Both the position numbers and the translations under genes were made by a program. A stretch of DNA of 64,000 bases from Saposhnikovia divaricata (taxonomy: Eukaryota; Streptophyta; Magnoliopsida; Apiales; Apiaceae), in assembly GCA_036435485.1 (NCBI GenBank), contig CM071597.1, forward strand, positions 10,843,881-10,907,880. The letters run 5' to 3'. Below, piece after piece: positions 33,144-43,998 of this stretch (positions are counted from its first letter, which is position 1; each line of letters begins with the position of its first letter). The notes beneath the pieces were generated by a model. The model was not told the DNA's origin and searched no databases. It saw only the letters and a list, made by a program, of their open reading frames with translations.

Positions 33144-34271
33144 AAGGGTAAAACTGGAAAGGTACTCTACACTAAAGGCAGAGATTGGGCAGATACTTCA
33201 GATTCTGATGAAGAAGTGAACTATGCTCTCATGGCTACTACTGAATCAGAATCCTCTGAAAATCAGGTACCTCCAACTACCTATGCTTATAATATTGATG
33301 ACATTGCTCAATTAAGAATTTTTCTTAAGTCATTGCATATAAGTTATAGGGATCAGACTTTAGAAAATGAGAGGATAAAAGCTGAAAATTCTGAACTTAA
33401 AGAGAGAAATAAACTTGTTGAAGAGAAACTTGAAAACATGCAACAAGTTCAGAAAGAGAGAGATGATGCTGTTTGCAAAGAACAGATTTTGCTTCAGAAG
33501 TATAAACAACTAGAATCTGAGTTGGAGGAAGCAAATAAGAAAATTATGACTTGGACTAATTCTGGAAAGGACACTCAACAGATTTTTCAAACAGACACTG
33601 TTGGTCTAGGTTATAATGAGGGAGATGAACTTAGATTTCAAAATCAAGTTAAAGTCAGAACTAAATTTGTTAATGGAACCAGTAAATTTTTGTCTGAGAA
33701 TGAAAAAGAAGCTGTCCAAAGAAAACCAGTAAAAACTAGTGTTAAACAGGTTAATATTGGTTCAATGACAGATAAACAACTCAAACATAAACTGAAGGAG
33801 TTAAAATCTGTTGAGAAAAAGATAGTGTCAAACAAGAACAGAAATGGAAAAGTAGGCATCACTTCAGGAAATAAACCAATGCTTGCTAGTTATGCTCCAA
33901 GAAAGACATGTCATAACTGTGGTAGTACTAAGCATCTTGCAAATTTTTGCAAGAAAAATAAAAATATAAATTCTTTACCTACAAAGTCTGAGGTAAAGAA
34001 GGATTTTGCTAGAACTAAGCCACAGACTCTATGCACACACTGTGGAAGCACTTGGCATTCCATCTATACTTGCAGAAAATATCATGCTATCTATCATAAT
34101 TACTATGAACTGAAACCCAATCTAAAATGGGTTAAAGTTGATACTGCAAGTGTAAACACTGATACTGTTAGCTCAAACTCTGATAATGTTAATTCCGCTG
34201 CAAAAGCTAACAAAGTTAAGAATGCCAAAGGATCCAAGCAAGTCTGGATCCTTAAAACTAATCCTCAGTAA
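33144..34271 (+). pseudogene. gag: Gag C-terminal extension after the nonsense codon (element B)
   Basis: In frame with the upstream Gag; first internal ATG-led frame at 33216 (351 codons). It contains a coiled-coil-like stretch rich in Leu, Glu and Lys at about 33330-33540, then two more zinc knuckles, CHNCGSTKHLANFC and CTHCGSTWHSIYTC, and a Ser/Asn/Val-rich tail. It stops at TAA 34269-34271, just before pol. Element C has the same layout (knuckle, coiled coil, second Cys-rich part). Without readthrough of the TAG this part is probably not made. Confidence 0.85.
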
Positions 34272-34273
34272 TT

Positions 34274-34287
34274 GTTTTTGATTGCAG
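34274..34287 (+). promoter_or_regulatory. Candidate 3' splice acceptor at the gag-pol boundary (B)
   Basis: GTTTTTGATTGCAG followed by GG. Gag ends in TAA at 34269, the pol frame has TGA at 34279-34281 just upstream, and the gag frame meets another TAA at 34290. Simple readthrough therefore cannot reach pol; splicing to this AG could. Confidence 0.45.
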
Positions 34288-37200
34288 GGTAACAGGGAGG
34301 CAACCCTAGTCGTGGACAGTGGATGTTCAGGACACATGATTGGAAATAAAGCCCTGCTATCAGAATATGAGGAGAAGGCTGGCCCAAAAGTTTCCTATGG
34401 TGATGGCAATATAGGAAGAACATTGGGATATGGCAATATCAATCTTGGAAATGTCATCATCAACAATGTAGCTCATGTCCCAGGACTCAAGCATGACTTG
34501 CTATCTGTGAGTCAAATCTGTGACAAGGGATATCATGTAGATTTCCAACCTGAATATTGTGAAGTTATCAGCAAATCTACAGGAAAGGTTGTTCTAGTTG
34601 GTCACAGGCAAAACAACATTTTTGAAATCAAGCTTTTGATAGACTCTGTTGGAAAAGCTGTTTGCCTGTCTACAAGAATGTCTAGTGAAGAGAGTTGGAA
34701 GTGGCACAAGAAACTCTCACATTTGAACTTGAACAACATCAATGAATTGATCAGAAAGGATCTTGTAAGAGGACTCCCAAAGACCCTGTTAAATGTTGAT
34801 GGCCTATGTGACTCATGTCAGAAGGCTAAACAAAGGAAGTCATCTTTCAAGAGCAAGACAGAATTTTCTATCACTGATCCCTATCATCTTCTGCATGTTG
34901 ATCTCTTTGGTCCAGTAAATGTTATGTCTATTGCAAGGAAGAAATATGCTTTAGTCATTGTTGATGAATACACTAGATTCACCTGGGTGTATTTTCTAGC
35001 AAAGAAGGATGAAACTGCATCGACTCTGATGGAGCATGTGAAGCTTCTGGACAAAGGATCAAACAACAAAGTCAGAATCATCAGAAGTGATAATGGAACT
35101 GAGTTCAGAAATGCAACAATGGAAGAATTCTGCAAGGACAATGGAGTGAAACAAGAATTTTCAGCACCTGGTACACCACAACAAAATGGTGTAGTTGAAA
35201 GGAAAAATAGAACCTTAATTGAAGCTGCCAGAACTATGCTTGATGAAGCAAAATTGCCAACTTATTTCTGGGCAGAAGCTGTTCAAACTGCTTGTTTTAC
35301 TCAAAATGCAACACTGATCAATAAGCATGGAAAGACACCATATGAGATGGTGAAGAAAAAGAAGCCCAACCTGAAATACTTTCATATTTTCGGGTGCAAA
35401 AGTTTCGTTTTGAAGACTCATCCAGAACAATTGACCAAGTTTGAGTTAAAGGCAGATGAAGGAATTTTTGTTGGCTATCCACTGTCAACAAAGGCATTCA
35501 GAGTTTACAATCTGAGAACTAAAGTGATCATGGAATCTATACATGTTTCTTTTGATGATAAGAAGATAACTGGACTTGAAGACAAAGACGAATATGATCA
35601 ACTGAACTTTGAAAATGAAGTTTTAAACTCTGATGAAGGAAACTCTGATGAAACAATTCTGACAGACTCTATTGAAACAAACTCTGAACCTCTACTGGTA
35701 AATTCTGGAGAAACTTCTCAGTCACAACAAAGAGGAGAACCAGTTGAGGGGGAGCATGATCAAGATGAAGACTCAAACACTGATACTGAGTCAACTGAAA
35801 AATCTGGATCAAACTCTGATGCTTCAAACTCTGAAAATTCAAATTCTGACTCTGGACAGTCAAGTTCAGGGGGAGTCTCAGAAAACGAAGATAGATCACA
35901 ACAGAATCAGGAGAGCATGGATCAAGGGGGAGGATCACATGTTGACAGAAGTCATTTGCCTTCTGCTAGGAAATGGACTAAATCACATACACCTGATTTG
36001 ATAATTGGTGATCCAGATGCAAAAGTAAAGACAAGAAGTGCTACTGCAAGTGAATGTCTGTTTCATGCATTCTTGTCTAAAAATGAACCAAAGAAAGTGG
36101 AAGAAGCTCTTCAAGATGCAGACTGGATAACAGCAATGCAGGAAGAGTTAAATGAATTTGAAAGAAATGAAGTTTGGACCCTTGTACCAAGACCAAAGAA
36201 CAGATCTATTGTGGGTACTAAATGGGTTTTCAGAAACAAGACTGACAGTGAAGGTGTTATCACAAGGAACAAGGCTAGACTGGTAGCAAAAGGTTATTCA
36301 CAGCAGGAAGGAATAGATTATGATGAAACATTTGCTCCAGTAGCAAGATTGGAGGCAATCAGAATTTTTCTAGCATATGCCTCTCACAAGAAATTCAAAG
36401 TGTTCCAGATGGATGTGAAAAGTGCTTTTCTGAATGGAAAGCTTGAAGAAGAAGTGTTTGTTGAACAACCACCAGGATTTGTGGACCCCAAATATCCAGA
36501 TTATGTCTACAGGCTAGATAAGGCACTATATGGACTTAAGCAGGCACCAAGAGCATGGTATGAGACACTTGCTCAGTTTCTTCTAGAAAGTGGATTCAAC
36601 AGAGGAACAATTGACAAAACTCTGTTTTATTTCAATCAAGGAAGTGACCTCCTTTTAGTTCAAATTTATGTTGATGACATCATCTTTGGGTCTACTAATG
36701 ATAAACTCTGTAAGAAGTTTGCCAAGCTCATGCAGTCCAGATATCAAATGAGCATGATGGGAGAGCTTAGTTATTTTCTAGGCCTACAGGTGAAACAAAC
36801 AGAAGATGGAATTTTCATTAATCAAGAAAAATACACCAGAAATCTTCTCAAGAAATTTGGTATGCTTGACTGTTCATCTGCATCAACTCCCATGGCAACA
36901 GCAACTAAACTGGACAAAGACACAGGAGTTTCAGTGGATATGACAAACTACAGGGGCATGATAGGATCTCTTCTATACTTGACAGCTAGTAGGCCTGACA
37001 TCATGTATGCAACCTGTCTTTGTGCAAGGTTTCAGGCAGATCCTAGAGAGCCACATCTGACAGCTGTGAAAAGAATCTTCAAGTATCTCAAGGGCACCAT
37101 ATCATTAGGTCTGTGGTACCCCAGAGAATCAGATTTTAAGCTACTTGGGTATTCTGATGCAGACTTTGCAGGCTGTAAGGTAGACAGAAAGAGCACTAGT

Positions 37201-37611
37201 GGAAGTTGTCAATTTCTTGGTGACAGACTTGTTTCCTGGTACAGCAAGAAACAGAAATCAATCTCCACATCTACAGCTGAAGCAGAGTATATTGCAGCTG
37301 GTAGCTGTTGTGCACAGATCTTATGGATGAAGAATCAATTGCTGGATTATGGATTGAGGTACAGTAATATACCTATTTACTGTGATAACCAAAGTGCTAT
37401 TGCTATGACAGGTAATCCAGTACAGCATTCAATGACCAAGCACATCAGCATAAGGTACCACTTCATCAGAGAACATGTGGAAGAAGGAAATATTGAACTA
37501 CATTTTGTCTCTACAGAACAACAGCTTGTAGATATCTTCACTAAACCATTGAGTGAAGCTACATTTACAAGGCTGGTTAATGAACTAGGAATGATCTCTG
37601 GTTCTGACTAG
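34282..37611 (+). CDS. pol: Ty1/copia Pol polyprotein, intact (element B)
   Basis: 1109 codons in one frame. Protease DSGCSGHMIG is near residue 12. The pre-integrase zinc motif (HKKLSHLN and CDSC) and the integrase core follow (DLFGPV, IRSDNGTEF, QQNGVVERKNRT). A long Ser/Asn/Asp/Glu-rich linker at about 35600-35950 is partly built of AAACTCTGA words. RT follows with YVDD near residue 797, then RNase H (DADFAGC, STAEAEY) and the terminal ELGMISGSD. No frameshift or stop. The start is not a clear ATG: the frame opens at TTG 34282 immediately before the acceptor-like AG. Its protein is clearly diverged from A1 and C, so this is a separate family. Confidence 0.96.
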   Translation: MQGNREATLVVDSGCSGHMIGNKALLSEYEEKAGPKVSYGDGNIGRTLGYGNINLGNVIINNVAHVPGLKHDLLSVSQICDKGYHVDFQPEYCEVISKSTGKVVLVGHRQNNIFEIKLLIDSVGKAVCLSTRMSSEESWKWHKKLSHLNLNNINELIRKDLVRGLPKTLLNVDGLCDSCQKAKQRKSSFKSKTEFSITDPYHLLHVDLFGPVNVMSIARKKYALVIVDEYTRFTWVYFLAKKDETASTLMEHVKLLDKGSNNKVRIIRSDNGTEFRNATMEEFCKDNGVKQEFSAPGTPQQNGVVERKNRTLIEAARTMLDEAKLPTYFWAEAVQTACFTQNATLINKHGKTPYEMVKKKKPNLKYFHIFGCKSFVLKTHPEQLTKFELKADEGIFVGYPLSTKAFRVYNLRTKVIMESIHVSFDDKKITGLEDKDEYDQLNFENEVLNSDEGNSDETILTDSIETNSEPLLVNSGETSQSQQRGEPVEGEHDQDEDSNTDTESTEKSGSNSDASNSENSNSDSGQSSSGGVSENEDRSQQNQESMDQGGGSHVDRSHLPSARKWTKSHTPDLIIGDPDAKVKTRSATASECLFHAFLSKNEPKKVEEALQDADWITAMQEELNEFERNEVWTLVPRPKNRSIVGTKWVFRNKTDSEGVITRNKARLVAKGYSQQEGIDYDETFAPVARLEAIRIFLAYASHKKFKVFQMDVKSAFLNGKLEEEVFVEQPPGFVDPKYPDYVYRLDKALYGLKQAPRAWYETLAQFLLESGFNRGTIDKTLFYFNQGSDLLLVQIYVDDIIFGSTNDKLCKKFAKLMQSRYQMSMMGELSYFLGLQVKQTEDGIFINQEKYTRNLLKKFGMLDCSSASTPMATATKLDKDTGVSVDMTNYRGMIGSLLYLTASRPDIMYATCLCARFQADPREPHLTAVKRIFKYLKGTISLGLWYPRESDFKLLGYSDADFAGCKVDRKSTSGSCQFLGDRLVSWYSKKQKSISTSTAEAEYIAAGSCCAQILWMKNQLLDYGLRYSNIPIYCDNQSAIAMTGNPVQHSMTKHISIRYHFIREHVEEGNIELHFVSTEQQLVDIFTKPLSEATFTRLVNELGMISGSD
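35866..35875 (+). other. Candidate central polypurine tract in pol (B)
   Basis: TCAGGGGGAG, with similar G5 tracts at 35746-35754 and 35923-35933. The identical 10-mer lies in the IN-RT linker of A1 (minus, 1896-1905 and 1980-1989) and C (50299-50308). Ty1 of yeast is known to use a second PPT in pol. Confidence 0.4.
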
Positions 37612-37684
37612 AAATGTTGGTTAGATTCAAACTTTACTTATGTGATGTATTAATCATATTTCCTGATTAGTTAAATGTTGAGTG

Positions 37685-38060
37685 AGCTCTGTTGATTAAA
37701 CTCTGTTATGCATACTCTGCTAAACTCTGTCAGCATGTTTGTATGTCATACACTGTTAATAAGTTTGATAAACTCTGTGAACTTTGAGTTGATTTTTGTC
37801 TGAATGAAAACACCAATGAAGAAATATGTATGAAGCATGATTCTCAGCAATTAATCATGAATCTTTCTGAGTTATTGAGATCTAATCTTAGATTGTGCAG
37901 AAAGTTAACACAGCATGATACTGGCTCATATTTATAGCATCTCTTAGTTTATTTTATCCTAAACTCTGAGTCTATAAATACTGTGTGCATTACCTTTCAT
38001 GAAGAACTACTGATGTTGATGAACTCTAAACTCTGTTAGTTATACTCTGATAAAATAAAA
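37685..38060. repeat. AAACTCTG word cluster in the B spacer
   Basis: Several AAACTCTG copies and near copies (ATACTCTG, GAACTCTG) after pol; the same word as in the LTR. One more is at about 38526, and CAGAGTTT lies near 38421. No ORF. Confidence 0.82.
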
Positions 38061-38124
38061 TGTTTACTGCAATACCCCAAAGAAAATGTATATAGGTTAT
38101 TATACTCCTTTGAGATTATGTTGG

Positions 38125-38270
38125 ATACTAGGATGACCCAGGAACCTATTGGTATATAATATGTGCTAAAATTCTCTGATTTTTGGTGACTAGTTAAATA
38201 CTAGGATGACCCAGGAACTTATCAAAATGATAAGGGCTAAAATTTTTGAATTTTTGGTGACTGGTTCCAA
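38125..38270. repeat. 73-bp tandem duplication in the B spacer
   Basis: ATACTAGGATGACCCAGGAA starts at 38125 and again at 38198. Both copies end in TTTTTGGTGACT. The copies are diverged. Confidence 0.88.
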
Positions 38271-38287
38271 CCTCTGATTACTGGAAT

Positions 38288-38370
38288 GAAAAATAAAAAA
38301 TATATATATATATATATATATAAAATGAAAATAAAAAAAATATATATAAAAAAATGAAAAAAAAAATGTG
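38288..38370. repeat. AT-rich simple repeat
   Basis: (TA)n and A-rich runs directly upstream of the candidate TATA box. Confidence 0.9.
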
Positions 38371-38392
38371 TATATAAAGGGGGTATAAAATA
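38371..38392 (+). promoter_or_regulatory. Candidate internal promoter for ORF3 (B)
   Basis: TATATAAAG (38371) and TATAAAATA (38384), set after the word cluster, as in A2 and C. The (TA)n tract next to them lowers confidence. Confidence 0.4.
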
Positions 38393-39051
38393 AAAATTAC
38401 TGTATAAAGTTCGATTACTTCAGAGTTTAGCTTTCATCATACAGTCAGTGTTTACTATGACAGTTTGTGCATCCAGTGTTTATTGATTTACTTTATGGAT
38501 TTTATGAAAAATTAGATGCTCTAAAAATTGACTTAGTAAACTCTGCTTCACACACACAAATACTCACAACTGTGCAATTTATGAAAGGGTTTCGGTGATA
38601 AAGTTGGAGAATTGACAAACGCTGTTGATTCGTGATTTGTACTCTAAGGTAAATTTTCACTTGGACAATTTGAAAGTCTTGGAGTAAGTAGGGTTTTTGA
38701 CAACTGTTAATTAGTGGATAGTTGATGAATGTGTTCTTTATATGATTACTTTAATTAGTTTTCATATTCACTTCTTGATGCATTTTCTTGAAGAACAGTT
38801 CATATAACACAAATAACAGTTGCAGAACACAATGAATATGATTAGAAGAACAAAATTTTCATTGATAATAAGAAAAAGATTACAAGCAAATATTACATCT
38901 TTTTGTTCTCTCTATCTGCTAATCTATTCAACAGGAAAGTAAAAGGTCCGTCCACACCACTCCATTGTTAGCAAAAATTCCCAGATCCCATCTTTGCCAC
39001 TTTCTTTGGGTGGAAGTTGAAGGGATAAGGTTATTTTTGCTGACATATTCA

Positions 39052-39309
39052 TTAACAATGGTTGGTGGTGGTGGATGAGGATGCCTTCGAGGAGAGCCAT
39101 GCCAATGTTGCTTGGAGGGCAGCATCGATGTCGATCACCCTTGCAGGTTTCTCTCTCTCGAGCTCTTCCAGACCAGCATCCATTTGCAGCCACAGCGTCT
39201 CAAGCTGCCTTTCCCACTCAAACGCTTCAAATTCTTCACGCGTATAGCTGAAGATGTCCCTATTCTCGACAAGATGAAGGTTTTTCTCTTTGATGGTAAG
39301 GTTGGCCAT
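39052..39309 (-). CDS. Antisense small gene candidate within element B (85 aa)
   Basis: The ATG at 39309 in the context AACAATGGC, a good plant start, opens 85 codons (MANLTIKEKNLHLVENRDIF...). The protein is rich in Glu, Leu and Trp, probably helical, and soluble; I do not recognise it. On the same strand a TATA-like TATTTAAG lies at 39408-39415, about 100 bp upstream. Downstream (38840-38900) is a T-rich stretch with AATGAAAA resembling a plant 3' end. Two overlapping frames (to 38924 and 38928) could be a frameshifted or alternative C-terminus (KWQRWDLGIF in one). Antisense ORFs between pol and the 3' LTR are known in some plant gypsy elements. Real expression is unproven. Confidence 0.5.
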   Translation of the reverse strand: MANLTIKEKNLHLVENRDIFSYTREEFEAFEWERQLETLWLQMDAGLEELEREKPARVIDIDAALQATLAWLSSKASSSTTTNHC

Positions 39310-39406
39310 TGTTTTTCAAGGGTATTTGGTTTGAAGGGTTTGTGATTTTACAGGGGAGACTGAAAGGTTAAAGGTTTAATGAAATAATCTGAGCAAGTCT
39401 CTAGGC

Positions 39407-39416
39407 CTTAAATAGA
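39407..39416 (-). promoter_or_regulatory. TATA-like box of the antisense gene (B)
   Basis: CTATTTAAGG on the minus strand, about 100 bp upstream of the antisense ATG. Confidence 0.4.
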
Positions 39417-39843
39417 GATGGGTAAGAACGAAGTCCTTAATCGCTTCGTATTCTGGTTATTAAAGGCAGCAGGTAAACGATTCAAATTCTGATTTTACTT
39501 GGGTCCAGATATTTTTAAAAGAGTATTATTTGATTTTTGTTAAAATCAAATATTTTAATGTTTTAATTTTAATATACTCTTTCTAAAAATAAGCGCACAT
39601 GACCCACTCGCCTTTAATGTGTCCCACTTACCTATTATCGTGTCCCACTACACATTAATCAAGAAACTGATTGAGTGTTTGTTACATAAGAGATTGAGTT
39701 TTTCATTAATTTAATCACTTTTGTGTCCAAACGAGTTTGCTTTATTCTTACTCTCACAGTTTTCTTATTTTTCTCTTGGGCACTCACGCAAACACCTTTT
39801 CTACATACATATCTTTTGGAAATTCTTGGAAATTCTTAACTCA

Positions 39844-42800
39844 ATGGCATCTAAAGCATTCACTGCTCTTGGCTTCCGGTTTGTTCCTAATAACTATGAA
39901 GCTCCACTCTATCATCAACGCGTTCCAGAATCGTTTCATCTCATGCAGGACTTTTTGAGGGATTCAGAGATTGGACAAGCTCTGACTGGACCTGCTACTC
40001 TTTCTGCGTCTCAAATTGTTTCATTCTGGCAGAATTCAGTTTATGTGGATGGAGGAGAAAGTGGAACTCCTACCATTATCTTCACTTACGAAGACCAAGA
40101 TCATGTGATTACTCCACAGACTGTACGAGATACAATGGGGTTTGATACACATACTTCTTATACTCTTGTTAATGAAACTTATCTGAGAGAGATGCTACAA
40201 GAGATAGGTTACATGGAATCTCTTGACAAGCTCGGCAGTATCAAAAGGCCAAATCTCAGAAAAGAATGGAATTTCTTCTTTGATTGCATAACGAGGACGT
40301 TCCAGAAGAAAGTCACAAACTGGGATGCCATTCCAATAGACAGTCTTCAAATCGGGTATTCTCTGCTCTATGGTTCTAATTTTGATTTTGGTCGACATGT
40401 TTTGATGAGCTTAGGTGATAAATTGTCAGAGTCTACCACTGTCTATTATGCTCGTTTCTGTCAAATGTTGTTCAATGCATGTGTACCTGGTATTGAAATT
40501 GATGAAACTGATGAAATTGATCCGTTTAGAGTCAATAAGCGCATATTCTCTGATATGACTAACAAGGATGTTGGTAAAGAAAATCTTCCTGTGTTTGTCA
40601 TGCCTCTTGTTCTACGAAATTTTCTAAATCAACCACAAGAACCACAACAAGACCAACAGGAACCACAACACGATGCACCACAACAAGATGAACCTGAACA
40701 AGAACCACAACAACCTGAACCACACCCTGAACTTCAACTAGAACCAAACACTGAATCACCTGCAAAGCAACCTTCACCCACTTCAAACACAAACTCTGAT
40801 TCGTCACAATCTCCACCAGCATCACAGTCTAGAATGCAAAGAGTTAAGAAGGCAGTTACTAAACGACGTGCAAGTCTAAAGCAGGCAGAAGAGACACAAA
40901 GCAAATCAAAACGGAAATCTCCTGAAGCTGTTTACACTAGAAGGGGGAAAAGAATGAAAGCTCGGGCAAACATATCTAAGTCACTCTCAGTGGTAGAACA
41001 AACTCCACCAACTAGTGAAGAGGATTCAGATAATGTACCTCTAGCAAAACGAAGAAAAGTGATATTCTCTGATTCTGTGGATGAAGATATTGAAGCTCCA
41101 GAGGTTGTTTCACAGCAAACACCTCCTGTTGAAGTTGAGAAAGATGCAATACCTGCAGAGGATGTAATACCTGCAGAGGATGTAATGCCTGCAGAGGATA
41201 AAATGCCTGCAGAAGAGGATGCAAGAGATGGTGTTTCTCCAATAAATGATGTTCCTGATTCATTTATGCCATTCTCTGATCCTATCTCTAATATTGGTAT
41301 AGCTGATCAACCTACGTCTGTTCCTGCTGAAGCTGTGGCATCTCATACTGAGATAATATCTGATGCTCACCACACTGTTGAAGAAGGTGAAGAAATTGAT
41401 CAGGCAACCAAAGTAACTTCTCAGTCAATGCCTGTTGCTGAGCCTGAGCAACATGAAGAAAATCCTGAAAAGCCTACAGAAGATATTGCTAAACCTATGG
41501 CTGACGATGAACCAGTTAAAGCTACAAGTGTTGAAGCTGAAGGTGACAGTAGTGCAAACTCTGATACTTCTCTGAGTGCACCAGTACAAACTGATGATAA
41601 ACATACACCTTTTACTCAACCTTGTACTTCTCATGAAGTTGAGAGAGCACAATTTGCCAAGAGTGCTGCTGAATGGTACAAAGAAGATTGTATTTTTCCA
41701 CCAGGAAGAGCAGCTAAGTTTGTTAAGCAAAGTGCTGATACTATCTCAAATCCAGAGATTCTTTCTTGCTTGAAAGCAACTATAGTTCAAGTTAAAACTC
41801 TGGATAGACGATTTGATGATACTAATTTGGCAATTACTGCTTTGCGAACTGAAGTTGTAGCTAGAGAGATGAAGATGGAAAGAGATTCGAAACTACTGAC
41901 TACAAAATTCTCTAAATCTCAAGATAATCTCTTTGCCAGGCTGGCTAAAGTTGAAGAGAATCAGTCTGATTTATCTGCTAAAATTGATTCTATTGCTACC
42001 TCCCTGGAGTTAATTACTTCTATCCTTATGCCTGATGATGTCAAAAAGGGGGAGAGAGTTGTCAGAAGGGATATTGCTGGAGATGGAGGGGCAAGTAACA
42101 AAGGAAAGAAAAAGGCTGAAGAGGCTCAAACTCTGAGAACTAGTAAGTCATCCAAATCACAGTCTGTTGGGAGAAATACTGATACTCAAGGAACTTCAAG
42201 GACCAAGAGTTTACTGTTATCTTCAAATCCACAAACTGATGAAGAATTGGCTGCTAAGCTGTTCATTGAAGAGAATGAGGAAGGAGTAACGATTGAGGAC
42301 ATTGAAGCTGAGGAAAAGAGTTTACGAGAAGAACATCTTAAAGCTTTAAAGTCTGATAAGGTACAAAGAGGAAAAGCTCCTAGACCTGTTGTTAAAGGTG
42401 TTGTGATCAGAGAGATGACTGATGTTAGTCAAAGTTCTCGGTTCTCAAAGGAAGCAATTGCAGCAGAGGCTAAGCTCAAGCTAAAAGGCATTGAAGGTGA
42501 AAGTTCACAGAAGAAAGTTACAACTTCTGTTGCATCTCAAGCGATGATCACACCTTTACACTCCTCACAGTTGAAATCTGTTTTTTGGAAAAGGAACAAT
42601 TTCTGATCCAAATGTGTTATCTGGAGTCTCAATGAATATTTCTGATGGAAAAGCTTTATCTGGCAAGATTGGAAATAATAAGGCTGGACTAGGTTCACAT
42701 AGAGACAGAAGGCAATATACTGGTCCTAGAGATCCTTCTTCACTGGTTGTTCCAGGTCGTGGTGTTCCTCAAGAGAGTTTGGATAGACTGGAATCAGTGC

Positions 42801-43348
42801 AGTTGGTTCATCAGAAGAGTTTAGACAAGGATTTTCTTTTATACTTCATGGCTGATGGGACAGTATTCAAAGTTGGTGAGGATGATATTGGCTTGAAATG
42901 TTGGGAAGAACTAGAGTATGTTATATATCTTCTCAAGGTGAATAGTCGAAGGACTCAATCAGTTGCCAATGTACTCAGACAGAAGATGACTCAGGATCTG
43001 GCAATTAGAGGACAGAAATACAACAGCAGATATATTCCTAAGTACAGGGATTACCAAGGCAATCTCATTGAAATGAAGAAAGGTACTGCAAAGTTAAAAA
43101 CTGATTTGGGAATCTCAATACTCGACTTCAATACTCAGGCAGAAAAAGTCAGTTTTATCAGACTGGGTAATGAAATGAGAAGGAACAAGATTTATGATCT
43201 TAGGGCTGCTATTTACCAAACAGATGAAAGTGATCCTCAACTCAGAGAAATCAAAGAAGCAATGAAGATTGAACTTGAAAATGCAGAAAGAAGATTGCTG
43301 ATTGATTATCTCAGAACCATGCCAGATCTTGAAATGATTAGAGATTAA
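39844..43348 (+). pseudogene. Third ORF of element B, one frameshift
   Basis: The ATG at 39844 (MASKAFTALGF) gives 921 codons to TGA 42604-42606. The frame then resumes one base off at about 42590 and runs to 43348 (244 further codons from 42614). A T6 run near 42580 is the likely indel site. The N-terminal domain has KEWNFFFDCI at residue 140 and ARFCQMLFN near 203, collinear with A2 and C. A Gln/Pro/Glu-rich repeat follows (about 40630-40760), then basic clusters, including AKRRKV near residue 401, which resembles a classical nuclear localisation signal. Next come short acidic repeats (PAEDVI/PAEDVM) and helical segments. No signal peptide or membrane helix is evident. Function unknown; 'env-like' only by position. 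Confidence 0.85.
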
Positions 43349-43480
43349 GTTCTGTAAGAATTTTCTTATTCTCTATAGTTTTTAAGCTTAAACTCTGAAT
43401 CTGTATAAACACTGTATTTATCTATTTGTTTTGACATCATCAATTACTGTCATTAACTTGTACATTTTTGCTAATGAATA

Positions 43481-43493
43481 AGTTGGGGGAGAT
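43481..43493 (+). other. 3' polypurine tract (B)
   Basis: AGTTGGGGGAGAT abutting the 3' LTR. 43349-43480 is untranslated with no other feature. Confidence 0.95.
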
Positions 43494-43998
43494 TGTTAAA
43501 TATAATTGATGTGTTTTAATCAGTGTTTAAGTTCTGGAGTTATCAGAGTTTAGCTGGAAGCAGTCAGAGTTTGCGTAAACTCTGACAGTTGGAAGCTTGA
43601 CAGAGTTTGTTAAACTCTGTCTGGAGGAAGCGCGTCTACTGTTCAACAGTGATTAAAGATTAATTATGGAAGCGATACCTTTGAAGATTGGATAGCTATC
43701 AAAGAGATCGAGTTGACATAGGAGACGTGTGACAATCTGTAATTGATATCATTGTATAGCTGATTATTAGGAATATCAATTAGAGATTGTATCGTAGCTG
43801 TATGTTATATAAATACAGATAGGTTAACCCTAGAAGGGTATCGATAACGAATTATCATTATTGTAACCTAGCAGCTCTTTGTGATATTTTACATCACGAA
43901 GAGGGTTTGAAATACAAGAAGTTTTTTAAGTGCATAAACGCTTTTACTTGTTAATCTCTCATACAAAGTTGATTATTATTTGTGTATTCGGCCTAACA
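43494..43998 (+). repeat. 3' LTR of element B (505 bp)
   Basis: Same length as the 5' LTR. I count two C/T differences. It is followed by GATTA (43999-44003). Confidence 0.97.

Larger units (their letters stand above)
38649..39759 (+). other. Candidate 5' UTR intron of ORF3 (B)
   Basis: Donor AAG|GTAAAT at 38649 (or GGA|GTAAGT at 38684) and acceptor CTTACTCTCACAG ending at 39759, 84 bp before the ORF3 ATG. The antisense gene candidate lies wholly inside. Splice signals are judged by eye only. Confidence 0.35.
31474..43998 (+). mobile_element. SIRE-type Ty1/copia element B, full length (12.5 kb)
   Basis: 505-bp LTRs at both ends (2 substitutions between them), GATTA duplications at 31469-31473 and 43999-44003, PBS and PPT. 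Order: gag, pol, motif-rich spacer, an antisense gene candidate, third ORF. The lesions are few: one nonsense codon in gag and a one-base shift in the third ORF. Pol is intact. It is inserted in L0; joining the flanks restores the LTR sequence as found in 17540-17560. Confidence 0.97.
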
